DNA of 64,000 bases from positions 76,414,762 through 76,478,761 of the forward strand of contig CM065805.1 in NCBI GenBank assembly GCA_033398695.1, written 5' to 3'. Made by a program: the position numbers and the translations under genes. The notes under the pieces are model-generated. The model saw nothing but the letters and a program-made list of their open reading frames with translations, ran no database searches and was not told the DNA's origin. Positions 34,099 through 44,757 of the stretch are shown here, in pieces (the first letter of the stretch is position 1; the number at the start of each line of letters is the position of its first letter). Origin of the DNA: Orobanche coerulescens (lineage: Eukaryota > Streptophyta > Magnoliopsida > Lamiales > Orobanchaceae).

Positions 34099-36755
34099 TG
34101 TAATATCCGCAATTTCGATTTCTGGTAATTTTATTTTTTGGCAGGAATCCATTTCGACAACTCGATTGTGACCATTTCGTCATTCTGAGAATGATTAATT
34201 CTGCGCTTTTTGCCATCCGAGTTCCTTTCGGTGTCGTTTTGTTGAGTTCCGTGTTCTTAAGAGGCTTTTCCGCACTTGAGTTCGATTCTTGCGAATCTCG
34301 TCCGAAACTGTTGTTTTGAGTTTCTCGTAAGTTCATTAAATGTTATTATTCATGTTGCGAGCTTTGGCTTGGTGTTTCGATCGTGTATCGTGCATTTCGG
34401 ACGTTTTGGGCTATTTTCGTAATTTCCCAAAGTTTGGGGTAATTACTTCCGTTTGTCGAATTTCGAGACTTCGGGTGGTCGGAATCGTGTGTTCTCTTAT
34501 CTCTTTGATTCGTCTTTGCGAGTACTTCGTAACCGTATCTTTGGTTTATATTCAGGTTCGGGTTTCGGGGTTGTCCGGGCCGTCGGAGTGGCCACGGCTG
34601 GAGCAGGGCCTGGCCTGGCCAAGTTACGGTCGTAAGGTGCCGGCTACGGCCGGACGTGCTCGGCAGGCATGGCTGGACGAAGGCCGGTTACAGCCATAAG
34701 CGGGTGTCAGTTACGGCCGTAAGTGACCGGGAGGTGCTGGGCAGATTTTTAACGAATGCCGGTTACGGCCGTAAGGGCCTGCCGATTACGGCCGTAAGGG
34801 CCGAGTTACGGCCGTAAGGCACTGCCGGTTATGTCCGTAACCCTGCCGGCCATATATAGGCCTGACTCGGCCAGACTTCATTTTTCACCTTCTTTTCTCG
34901 TTTTTGTGACGGCTGGCGACGGGAGACTCGGGAAATCGAGTTCTTGCCCGATTCTAATCAATTCCAAGGCGTTTTAGAAGATTATTGTTGATTATATCAT
35001 CATCCAATCCGTGTTCTTCGTCCGAATCAAGACATTTTGGCTTGAACACTTGTTTTTGAAGATTTTAGGGATTTTCCTTTTGATTTCGATTCCAATCCGT
35101 TTTTGATCAATTAATTGTTGTATAAACATTGTTTTGAACATGTTCTACGGATTGGATACTCATATCTTTGATTCGTTTGGCTTGAAGGGCTATTTCTTTG
35201 TTCTTAAAGGGTCTTGAACATTTAATGTTGGATTAAATGTTTGAATGAGTTCCCTTCGATAGTTTGTTGGGATTTCCGTTGTTTTGGCCTTGATTCTCTC
35301 GTTGGTGATTGACGATTCGTGTGGTGTTATTTTCATAGCGTTCGTGAGGTTGTCGAATTCTTGGTTGTTTTTGGAAGTTCGAGGGCTAACCGACCGTGTC
35401 CGTTCGTGGTTCCATTGCTCGTAGTATCGAGGCAGGTATCTTGTCCATACACTTCATGTTTCGTAGACGCGATAGTTGGTAATTGGTTATATGTGGAACT
35501 TGAATGATTTAATGAACCTTCTAAAGAATCGGTATATTCTCGATAAAAAGGTTTCCCTTCAAGATAACTCGTATGAATCGTGGATAAGTGTGTATTTGGA
35601 ATATGTAAGTATGTGTAGTATGTGGTTAGATGTTTTAACCATACTTCGTGAATATAATAGACTGCGATCACTTGTCGAGGATTGTGTACCGAATTGTATA
35701 CTTGTTCGGTGGGTATTTGACATGATGTGATGTTAGTTGTTACTCCTTTGAAAGGAGATTGTGATGCTTAATGTTCTTTGGCTTGATAATCGATTATTGT
35801 TGTGTGCTTGTTATATGTGATGTGCCTCCGGGTAGGATTGTTGAATCTCCGGGATCCATACTTGCTAGTATGGGTCGGGCGAGACCGTAGGGTTATCCAA
35901 TCTGGATATGTCTTGCGGGGACTCAGAGGTTCGTGGATTGTTAGCCCGATGCCGGGATACTTATGGTTGTGATTTGGTTGGGATGTTCGTGTCATGGAGA
36001 CATGTGATTTGATATGGTTTCGTTTCGGGTTATTCACTCGGGTATGTTCCGCGGGAGCATCTGGGGTCCGTGGCTTGTTAGCACGGGACGCGAATAATCC
36101 CTGGAAATATGTTGATACGTATGATTGGGTCGTGGACCCCGTGTTTTGTTATCATAATTATATTTTGGGAAATGAGTTTTTGGGCTGTGTCCCTAAATGG
36201 TTTCTAAAGGCTTGAGAATTCTTAAATCTCAAATGTTTTCAAAACTCCTGAGATCGTAAAATGTTTTGTAAGATGTTCATTGGGTTTATTTACTACTTTT
36301 CATGTTTTGAACGGTTTGATCAAGTGAATTATATCGGGAAGTATATTCGCGACTATTATGTTTCGTGGAGTATGATATGTATGGCTTATTTTCGTATTTT
36401 ATACTTGCACTAGCAAAACAGTGGAGTTTTTCTAACCCCCGAGTATTCGTGGGGTGGATGTCTTTATTGCATTCAGGTTTTGGGGAGCATAGCACTAGGT
36501 CGGCATGCAGGATGATGAAAGAGGATGGATACTAATCACATGAGGACCCGTACATTGTCGTATTAGTTCAGTTGTATTTTATTTTCGCTACAGTATTCTT
36601 TCCCCATTGTATGGGAATGTGTTGTATTTGACCCCTGTGTGGGCATGTATTGAGTTTGAGATGTATGTATTTATTGAAGGACCAAATCGGTCTATTGAGT
36701 CATTTTAGCCTTAAAGGCATTTTTGAGATGTTCGTTTTCGTTACCAGCCTGGTAG
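34099..36755 (+). repeat. 5' LTR of element F (3' end lost)
   Basis: Starts TGTAATATCCGCAATTTCG. It follows D/E in the head, then has its own palindrome array (34622-34844), TATATA at 34853-34858, GGCAGGT at 35431-35437 in the donor-like place, hairpin 1 at 36411-36434, and TTCAG at 36472-36476. It stops at CCTGGTAG (36755), about 75 bases short of the expected GTTACA end, where LTR B begins. Confidence 0.9.
34622..34844. promoter_or_regulatory. U3 palindrome array of LTR F (TTACGGCCGTAA type)
   Basis: Seven copies or variants in about 220 bases upstream of TATATA: four exact TTACGGCCGTAA (with A, G or GA before and G after) and variants TTACGGTCGTAA, TTACAGCCATAA and TTATGTCCGTAA. The variants differ by CG-to-TG/CA type changes. 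The 3' LTR of F has the same array at 57767-57921. Confidence 0.85.
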
Positions 36756-36972
36756 TGTAATACCCAGTTGTAATTTAGTAATTATCATTCGGTAATTGTC
36801 ACTCAGTAATTATTCACTCATTAATGATCATTCATCGTTCATATTCATTCATTGTATTCACCGATCAGAGTATTTGTATCGTACATCAGTTATTATTCGT
36901 CTTTCTACCTGGTTGGAGGATCGAACCGTTGTAATCATTATTATCTTCATCGTAATGGGCTGTGTGTGAGGA

Positions 36973-37515
36973 GTAGCGCACGCTACGTACTCTCTTTAGC
37001 ATGCAGTAATTGAGTACGGGTAGCGCACGCTACCTCTCATCATTAGCGCACGCGAGCGTGGTTCAGGCAGACAGTCCAGAAGGTACTGGACTGCAGGTGA
37101 GTTGTAGTAGCGCACGCTACTAATGGTAAGTAGCGCGCGCTAGTGAGTTCGGATAGCGCACACTATGCTAGCAGTATAGCGCATGCTAAGGTCGATCAGG
37201 CAGAGTCCAGTGGGTACTGGATTGATTTGGAATAATTCATAGCGTACGCTATGAAAGGATATTAGCATACGCTAATGGTGTAGTAGCGCACGCTGAATTT
37301 TGGGTGTAACGTACGCTATCGCGAGCAGATCAGAGAATAGGAGGTTCTGGAATCCAGTCACTGGGCAACACATATCAGTTAGCGCACGTAACTTTTTGGG
37401 TTAACGCACGCTATCGGGAGGAGTTAGTGCACGCTAACGAGGCATTCAGAGCTCACTGGACTGTTTGGTTAACTCGCTAGCGCACGCTAAATATGAGGGC
37501 TTAGCGTGCGCTAAG
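36973..37515. promoter_or_regulatory. U3 palindrome array of LTR B (TAGCGCACGCTA type)
   Basis: About 16 copies in 540 bases, e.g. GTAGCGCACGCTAC at 36973, 37020 and 37107, GTAGCGCGCGCTAG at 37130, TAGCGTACGCTA near 37240, GTTAGTGCACGCTAAC near 37423, and TTAGCGTGCGCTAA at 37501, the last just before the TATA box. An 8-base-arm inverted repeat (CAGTCCAG...CTGGACTG) lies at 37072-37092. The same word type is used by LTR D, whose LTR head is different. Confidence 0.85.
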
Positions 37516-38248
37516 CTGGAACAGTATAAATAGGACAGTCAGCCCAGGTTTCGTCATTTCTCATTTCTCACTTCGTTTTTGGGCGATTCCGGGCGTTTTC
37601 GGGCGATTTGGAAGAATCTCTTCGAGGTGCACTCACCTATCATTATCTTCAAGTTTATGGGTTGGATTAATCATTATTTCATCCTCTCCAACACATAAAA
37701 TCAAGGTAATTATTTCTTCGATCTAGAATTTCGGGTTTTGAGTATTTTCCTTCCGATCTCTTCGTTTAAGCTTGGATTTATGTTGGAACATGTTAGATAT
37801 GGATTATCTACCTTGGATAAATGTATTCCTACGGATTTATTGATATGTTTTTCGGATTTGATGAACATTTGGAGAATTAATCAAGAACCCTTGATGTTGA
37901 CTTTGGTTATTTTTGGGGGTTTCCTATTATAGTTGTCATAACTTCGAGTTGTGGTTTCCTATTGGAATATTGATATCATGGAAGATATTTTGTTGGTTTG
38001 AACTACTCATTTTGGAGGTTGGTTTCATTATATTTGGGATTGGTTATAATCAAGGGTTGATGTTCGCTAAGTGTTTGTTTGAATGCCTCAATGAGTTTGG
38101 ATATTGTTGTATCGACTTTTGAGTTAGTCGTAATTTATGCTTGATACGTATATTGAGCGGATTATTGGTAATTGTGTTTCAAGGTTGTCCGAACGACCGA
38201 CCTCTCATTGTAGGACGTTCGAGGAAGGACATTCTTCACCGGTGTTGT

Positions 38249-38820
38249 GTAAGTAAATTCTTACTCGGTTAAAAGGATATTCATTCCTTTCGTTGTTGTT
38301 CATTCGTAATCATAACTCATTCATAATGTATTATCCGTATTGAGACTTGTAATTGTCGAATAATCACTTCATTCACGAGGAACAACGGTTCCAATCATTT
38401 CATTGAGCTATCATTCACTTCACTATTATTTCATCTCGGTGAGTCATTCTTGACTTTGTCGGATTGTTATTCGTTAATATTCCTCATGGTCATTCTTGTT
38501 CATATGAACTTCTGGGTTCATATTGCGTGGCCGGGTGGGGATGTGTGGAATTTTTAGTCGGGCACATGATGGTCATGTGTTCGGGTTCACCGACACAATA
38601 GACTGTGTACACGGTAACGTACCTCCGTGAGACTAATTAGGTACAAAGACAGGTGTGTCTGGACACTCGTCTTGTGCACTTGCACATACCATTACGGGCG
38701 TACTATGATGCTCCTCTTCAGCTTAATTTCATAATTAAGATTATATCATGATTGTCTTTATTCAACTCTTGAGGATTGTTGTTATATGTAACTGACCCCG
38801 TTGGGGGATGTTGTTTTTAG
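38249..38820 (+). other. Candidate GT-AG leader intron inside LTR B
   Basis: TGT|GTAAGTAA at the donor and GATGTTGTTTTTAG|G at the acceptor, the latter with a T-rich tract. B' has the matching pair at 55528 and 56157. It occupies the place where D, E and F have GCAAGTA...TTCAG. The CCCC-GTTG-GGGG hairpin lies just inside the acceptor. Support is from sequence only. Confidence 0.4.
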
Positions 38821-39181
38821 GTCATGCCAAGGCTAAAGTATGGGAAGAGAACGTTGACGGCGAGGAGTCCCATTGATACTAGTATGGGGCCCCAGTCCTT
38901 TTCACTCATTCGTGTTTTCTTCATTTTATTTCTGCTGCAGACTTCCGTTTGAATATTCATTTCATTCAGTATTGTATATTTTATCTTTATATAAAATATA
39001 CATGTATTCTGTATTATCTTGGGTGTGTTGTAATGAAACTCCTCATCGGAGTAATTGATGATATAATGTGGTTCGGTACTACAATTATATTATTTAATTC
39101 ATTAATTTACTTTTGCCTGGTGGGTCCCAGTTGGGGGTCCACGGCACTGTAATATACGCCTAGTTTGGGGTGTTACAGAGT

Positions 39182-39193
39182 TGGTATCGGAGT
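39182..39193 (+). other. Primer binding site of B
   Basis: TGGTATCGGAGT follows the LTR by four bases; it matches the initiator Met tRNA complement with two changes. Confidence 0.85.
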
Positions 39194-39676
39194 GTGGTTT
39201 TGAATACTACCTTCCGAGTCATGTCTCATTGAAATCATCGTTCATCAGACTAGTATCATTGGAATTTCGCGTCACGTGTGACCTGTGCAAGAGCCAAGCC
39301 CCTCAGACCAAAGAACAGTAAGATTTCTGACGCCATGGTATAACTTCTGGCAATAAGAATCACTCATTCATCATTCAACAGTCAACAGTCCTCAATCATC
39401 ATTTTCATTTTTGATCATGTCGATCATGTTAACTCATTAATCACTCAGTTCATTTCATTGTTCAGTTGTTGATCTTGAGGATCATATCATTAATCTTGTT
39501 AACTTGTTCAAGATAATCATTTCAAGAATTTCATCAGATAATCACGTCACTTCAGTTGATCACTCATGTAATCATTATGTTTGAGCGCGTATGCTCAGTT
39601 TCATCATTTCATAACGTAATCATAATGTGATATTCATGCGAGATATATAATCATCTTGTGACTTTCCCACTTAAGT
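39194..39676 (+). other. Leader of element B
   Basis: About 480 bases without a gene, rich in TCATT/ATCAT words; the direct start of gag at 39677 (ATGGAAAGAGC) is supported by the matching start in A at 494. Confidence 0.6.
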
Positions 39677-40754
39677 ATGGAAAGAGCTGGCAGAGGACGC
39701 GGGGGAAGAGGCCGCGGTGCGGGCCGAATCCCGAGAACTCGTGTGAATACACGTGCGGACGCGAGGAATAACGTTAATTCATCGGGCATCGAAGCTGCCA
39801 CTCATTCACCCGGAAATGATCATTCACTGTCAAGGAGTCGTACCCTGGACACAGCTCAATCAGAAGGTGTTCGGGTTGATCCACTTGCTTTTATGCAGGG
39901 CATGATGGCCCAAATGACACAGATGGCACGCCTCATGGAGACGATGCAGAACTCAACAGCTCAGAATCAGCAAGCTCCTCCGCCGCCACCTCAGGGGCAA
40001 GAGAGGAGTGTGAGTAGTATTATTGGCGACATCTCTCGCCAGAGACCACCTACTTTTGAGGGATCATCTGAGCCGGTAGATATTGTTCACTGGCTCGAGC
40101 ATTTCGAGAAGTTGTTTGCCAAGGTGGAGTGTCCCGAAGGACACAAAGTTTCAGTTGTGGCTTACTATCTGGGTAAGAGCGATCACTCATGATGGAGAGT
40201 TATTATCCGGCGTCACTCAGAGAGGCCAAGTTATCAGAATTACTTACTCCCGACCCCTAGGCGGAAGATGATGTTCTTGCCATCGCCGAAAAATTTCAGG
40301 AGCTACTTCCTTTCGCCTCATCTATTATTCATTCAGAGGCGGACAAGATCAAGTATTTCAGCAAGAGGTTGAAACCTCGTATGCGGATGCAGTTTCTTAA
40401 TCAAAATTGCACCACTCTGGCCGAATTCATCGAGAAAGCTCTTACTTATGAGGTTACTGCTAAGGAGATTGCTAAGCAGCAACCTTTATCTGCTAGCAAG
40501 AAGTCTAAGAATCGTAATCAGTCTGAAGGTAGTCAGGAAACTTTCAAGAAGTCTCGTGCGGTCTCTACTTTCTCTGAGAGACCTTCTGTGGCACCCAGAC
40601 CCACGGAATCTCAGTCATGAACGGCCAGTTCGGCCATCACCTGTTTCAACTGTGAAGAACAGGGCCGTTTCAGCACCAAGTGTCCGAGGCAGACTATCCC
40701 ATGCCATAACTGTGGGATTGCTGGGCATAAGGCCCGTTTTTGCCGAAGGGATTC
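39677..40754 (+). pseudogene. gag: Decayed gag of element B, interrupted by J
   Basis: A Gly/Arg-rich N-terminus (MERAGRGRGGRGRGAGR) is followed by MQGMMAQMTQMARLMETMQN, SIIGDISRQRPPTFEG and HWLEHFEKLFAKVECPE. At about 40190 a deletion of some 22 codons (the WW...F region present in A) shifts the frame. The next frame reads YYPASLREAKLS, a TAG at 40258, KYFSKRLKPRMRMQ and a basic linker, then a TGA at 40618. Two zinc knuckles follow: CFNC...C with Arg in place of the zinc-binding His, and an intact CHNCGIAGHKARFC. J is inserted right after (target GATTC). Not functional. Confidence 0.9.
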
Positions 40755-41869
40755 TGTTGTGTCAAGATTTATCTATCCCGACAGGGGATTGAATATAAGG
40801 CCGAGCGACCAAGTCAACTCCAGTCAAACTATGGCTAGCTCGCCTAATCGAAGATTTCAGACCACCACCAGGTACCTAGCGATCGACTCCCAAGGCGATC
40901 GCCCTTTGGCATCTGGCGATCGACTCTAATGTCCGGCTAAGGACGGTCGACCTACGCCCCGAGCAGAGATGATCGCCCGTCAAAGTCATCGAGGACTGGA
41001 TCTCAGAACAACACCCACGTGCAGATCCACAAAAGGCGCTGACAGACAAGATCTTTTTCTGACAGACAAGACCTTTGACCACAGCCTGTCACCTACCTCA
41101 CCTACCGGCAGGCGCGCCGAAAGTTGTCAGTGGGACCACCCGTGACAGCAACCCAGGACGCGTGCAGGCTTCTCATTGGACCGCGCGGTTGACTGCCAGC
41201 AACTCCTGCAGACTTTAAGGAGACAAGCCCATGTGCTAAAAGAAGATCGCCCGATTATTATAATGCAGAAAAGGCGATCGCCCGGCGTATCCAAGTCCTA
41301 TAAATAGAGAACCTCCTCCTACTAGAAAAAGGTTCGAAATTCATTTCACCAACAACAGAAATACAGTAGAACATACATACCATCAAGCTCCCTGCTTTCT
41401 CGTCGGAATCCATCTCAGGACTTCTCTCTCCGAATCTCTCGTCCAGAAGACGATCGGCAGAGGCAGCATGTCTTCACTAGACAGATTCCAAGAGATTTAT
41501 AAGCCCAGGAGCCCAAGCATCCAGCTAAATACTCGCCGTGAGAGACTGTCGATCTCTCACCGCCGCGACTGTTCATCTCCTTTGTTACAAGAACTCACAG
41601 AGCATCAAATCTGGTTCTTCCGGCAATCTACACGCTCACTAGCTAAGATAACAAGAATCTTTACACTCATTGTAATTGTATTCTTACATTAGTACTTGTA
41701 TCCCCGAATATTAGTATTAATAATATCTCGCGAGAGCATTCAAGCCCGGGACTAACAACCCCGGCAAATCTTGTGTTATTTATCTTTCTCACGGAAGTGC
41801 TCTTGCATTTGTTTGCTATCCATCCATTCCAGCAATATCTATCTCCGGATAATTATTTGGGTAGCAACA
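40755..41869 (+). repeat. 5' LTR of element J (1115 bp)
   Basis: Starts TGTTGTGTCAAG, ends GTAGCAACA. TATAAATA is at 41299-41306, 544 bases in, the same offset as in the 3' LTR. Upstream are repeated GCGATCGC-like words. A weak ATG frame at 41468-41692 starts inside the transcribed part; I do not consider it a gene. Confidence 0.95.
40855..41285. promoter_or_regulatory. U3 array of GCGATCGC-type palindromes in LTR J
   Basis: GCGATCGA/GCGATCGC cores recur around 40878, 40895, 40916, 40968 (GATGATCGCCC), 41245 (AAGATCGCCC) and 41274 (GGCGATCGCCC), all upstream of the TATA box at 41299. The word is also frequent through the body of J (e.g. 43224, 43725, 45176, 46171), so part of the excess may be compositional. 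Confidence 0.6.
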
Positions 41870-41871
41870 AT

Positions 41872-41889
41872 TGGCGCTAGAGGAAGGGG
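41872..41889 (+). other. Primer binding site of J
   Basis: TGGCGCTAGAGGAAGGGG starts two bases after the LTR. It is not the initiator Met type; TGGCGC-type sites are usual in Tat/Athila elements. I cannot name the tRNA with certainty. Confidence 0.75.
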
Positions 41890-41996
41890 ATCTAACCCTC
41901 AAATTTTTATTCCTACCGTCCCAAAGAACACTCACTATTCTCGGGGCATATACTTGAAGTGACACTCACTGTGCGTCAAAGAAAACCTTCAAAATC

Positions 41997-43532
41997 ATGA
42001 CATCCGCCGGTACATCGAAGAGAGCCGCTCTCCGAACCGCCGGACACCATATCCCGGCTCAATCCGAACCCCAGCCGACGACAGGGGGAAGCCGCAGCAA
42101 CGCGAAACTCTCGATCCCGCACCTGAGAGATGGCCCCAACCTCTCACTCGATCAGTTCCAAACCGAGGAACAGATCGAGGAGGCTATGGCCATCCTAGAG
42201 GAGCGACGGAGAGCATGCGCGTTGCCCGCGATAACTCCCTCGATCGTCCGCCGCATGGGAAAATGGAAATTCAGCGGGCTACTGAGCGAGGATCGTCAGA
42301 AAGCCCCAATTCGCGAGGAAAGGCTCTCGCACGACCGGACGGATCCATATTCAATCGCTTGGGGCGCGACCCATCCTGGCGACCGGGGCATTCAGTTTCC
42401 AACCACGAAAAGACGGAACCCGAATCCGTCACCAGGAGTTCGTCTTACCCACCTCACAGCCGAACGCAGGTCAGCCATCTGACTCCCGTCCCGATCACCA
42501 GGGGATCAGTACTCAATCGCCTCGGCTCCCGCTCCGAGCGCCGAGCCGCAAGCAGTCAGGCCACGGCGATGGCCGATATACAACGCCAGCTCGACGAGAT
42601 GAAGGCACTCTTGGACACTAGGGCAAGCACCAGCAAAAAGATCACCGGGCCGACCGAGCCACTCGCGGTCCACATCGAGCTTGCCCCCATACAACCAACG
42701 ATCGCTCATCCCAAAACACCTCTGTATGAGGGGAGATCGGACCCCGAAACCCACCTGAGTAAATTCCGAATCTACATGACTGGGTGTGGGGCATCTGATA
42801 CAACCAAGTGCCGGATCTTCCCGTTAACATTGGGCAAGCTGGCCCATAGGTGGTACGTCTCACTACCACCACGATCAATCACCTCCTTTAAGAAACTGGC
42901 GAATGACTTCACGTCATACTTCGCCAAAGAAGGTCGCTGCAGAAGGCCCCCACCGCGTGATGAAAATCAGGCAGGGGAGAGACGAAACCGACGCAGATTA
43001 CATTGACCGAGTAGACGAAATCATCCTCACCGGTGAACCCGTCAGTGACGAGCTCGCTCTCTATTCGGTCATGGGGGGATTCTACGGTCATTCTCCCATG
43101 TTTAGACATCTCTCCAAGGATATTCCCCCAACTTACGCGATCTTCCGCGCTAAAGCTGCCATCTTTCTGGCCAGGCAAAGGCTACTCACCCTCCACCTAG
43201 GCGAGGAAACGCCACCTCCTGTCCAGAAGATAGCGATCGCCAAAGCAAAGAAGGAGATCGCCAAGCCACCCGGAGATCTCAAGGCTTTCGAGGACATGGA
43301 AGCCCATCTCCTCCATACGTTCAACCGAACTCCGGCACATATTTTCTATGCCATCAAGGGGAACGAAAATCTCAAAAAGACAAAGGCGATAAGGGACCAC
43401 GGTCACCTGGACAACAATCAATATTGTGCCTACCATAAGGGTCCCGGCCACAGCACCAACCAATGCCGCGACCTCCTCAAACAGCTCTGGAGATTGTTCG
43501 AGGAGGGCAAATTGGATAGCTTATTGGCTTAG
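41997..43532 (+). pseudogene. gag: gag of Tat-type element J, two frameshifts
   Basis: The frame from ATG 41997 (MTSAGTSKRAALRT) carries the N-terminus with a helical segment (TEEQIEEAMAILEERRR). Near 42215 the sensible frame changes and continues to about 42930 with a charged linker (GSIFNRLG and GSVLNRLG repeats), a helix (MADIQRQLDEMKALLD), and the capsid core (FPLTLGKLAHRWYVSLPP, FKKLANDFTSYF). A second shift near 42935 leads to the end: KIRQGRDETDADYIDR, an FYGHSP segment, and CAYHKGPGHSTNQC, the zinc-knuckle variant of Tat Gag, followed by LLKQLWRLFEEGKLDSL. The stop is at 43530. No protease or RT follows. Confidence 0.85.
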
Positions 43533-44757
43533 CCAAAGCCCCTACCAATCTCTGTACACGATCGGCCGAGTCGAACACAAAGCAGGCTGGAAAGCTCATA
43601 CGAGCCAACCCCTAGATCAACCTCGGCGACCGTCTATACATGCTTTAATCAAGAGAAGGGAACCTCGGAAGTCTCCCCGATCTCCATCCTTATTTAGGAA
43701 ACTGGAGGACTCGATCGCCATCTACAGTTCACCGTCTAACATGATGGACTAAGGCACGAGATCGCCTCCCCCGCACAACATACACCGTCGAAGGTCGGCA
43801 TTTACATGATGATCCAAGGTGGAAGAGTGCAGCCATGGTCCTGGTGATCGATGGAACCGACTACTTAGGCCATGCAAGGTCCCTTTCGGCCAAGATCGCC
43901 CGCCCTTCGTTTAAATACGAGGCCGGTGTAGTCTGAGGGCCCTCCAAACTTAATCAGTGGACACGATCGCTCGCCCTCAAAGGTTCATCATCCAACATGG
44001 TGAACCCGGACAATGCGACGTGCCACAACCCCGGTCTCAACGTACACCGTCGAGGTTCGCCATCTTCATGATGGGCCGAGGTGGAAGCAGAGATAAACAA
44101 GCCGCGGGCGTGGAGTTGAATCATCCGACGCTGCCCCGCGTAAGGACTCCTCTAGACCGAGACCGCACGCCCTTCGTTTAAATACGAGGCGAGGCGCAAC
44201 CTAACAGAGGACCTTCATAATAAAGTGAGTCACGAGACACTCAATGTCTTCGCGCATCAAGACATGATCAGGGAGTCGGTCCATCGAACTCCGCGATCGT
44301 GCACGGTTCGTCAAGACGGACGACCGTCCCCGAGGATTCGACAAAGTTGAAGACCGCTCACTCAACGAATTATTTTCATCCCCTTACTTCCACTAGGTGA
44401 ATAAAAACAAGGGGGAAGAGTGCGGACTACCTATACGACGATCGTTCCTATTCAACCACATACGGAGATCGCCATTTTTCAGAAGTTGTGCAGCGATCGA
44501 ATTTGTTGTAAAAGTTATCTTTATGAGTTTATCAATTCATTTGGAACTACCCTCGCAACGATCTCTCCTCACACATTTGTACAAAGTCAAACAGAGACTC
44601 AAAAATAACCATCATTCAAGTGATAAGTCATAAATTCAAACGTTCATTTCATTACTTGAAAAGATCAGAGTACATGGTCGCCCGAAGGCCTAAATGCTAC
44701 AAAAGAAAGCTACAAAAACTACAAGGAAATAAGCTAAAACATCAAAAATGAAGTGCC
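43533..44757. repeat. Pol-less middle of J with ~267-bp degenerate direct repeat
   Basis: CGCCCTTCGTTTAAATACGAGG occurs at about 43901 and 44168 (267 apart), and ACACCGTCGA...TTCGCCAT-type sequence is repeated around 43780 and 44045. No RT, RNase H or integrase motif is visible in any frame. Tandem or degenerate repeats here are common in Tat-lineage elements. Confidence 0.65.

Larger units (their letters stand above)
36756..39177 (+). repeat. 5' LTR of element B (2422 bp)
   Basis: TGTAATACCC...GGGTGTTACA. It carries a dense palindrome array (36973-37515), TATAAATA at 37525-37532, AAGGTAAT donor-like near 37704, GTAAGTAA at 38249-38256, CCCCGTTGGGGG hairpin near 38798, TTTTTAG ending at 38820, then a short frame starting at 38823 (MPRL...). 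It is homologous to LTR 54172-56517, with many differences. Confidence 0.92.

Noticed and set aside
41468..41692. ATG frame in the transcribed part of LTR J
   Set aside because: The ATG is changed (AAG) in the 3' LTR at about 48613, so the frame is not conserved.
44397..44633. Small plus-strand frames before the antisense gene of J
   Set aside because: Short, overlapping in two frames and without Gag/Pol resemblance; they lie in the repeat-rich middle.
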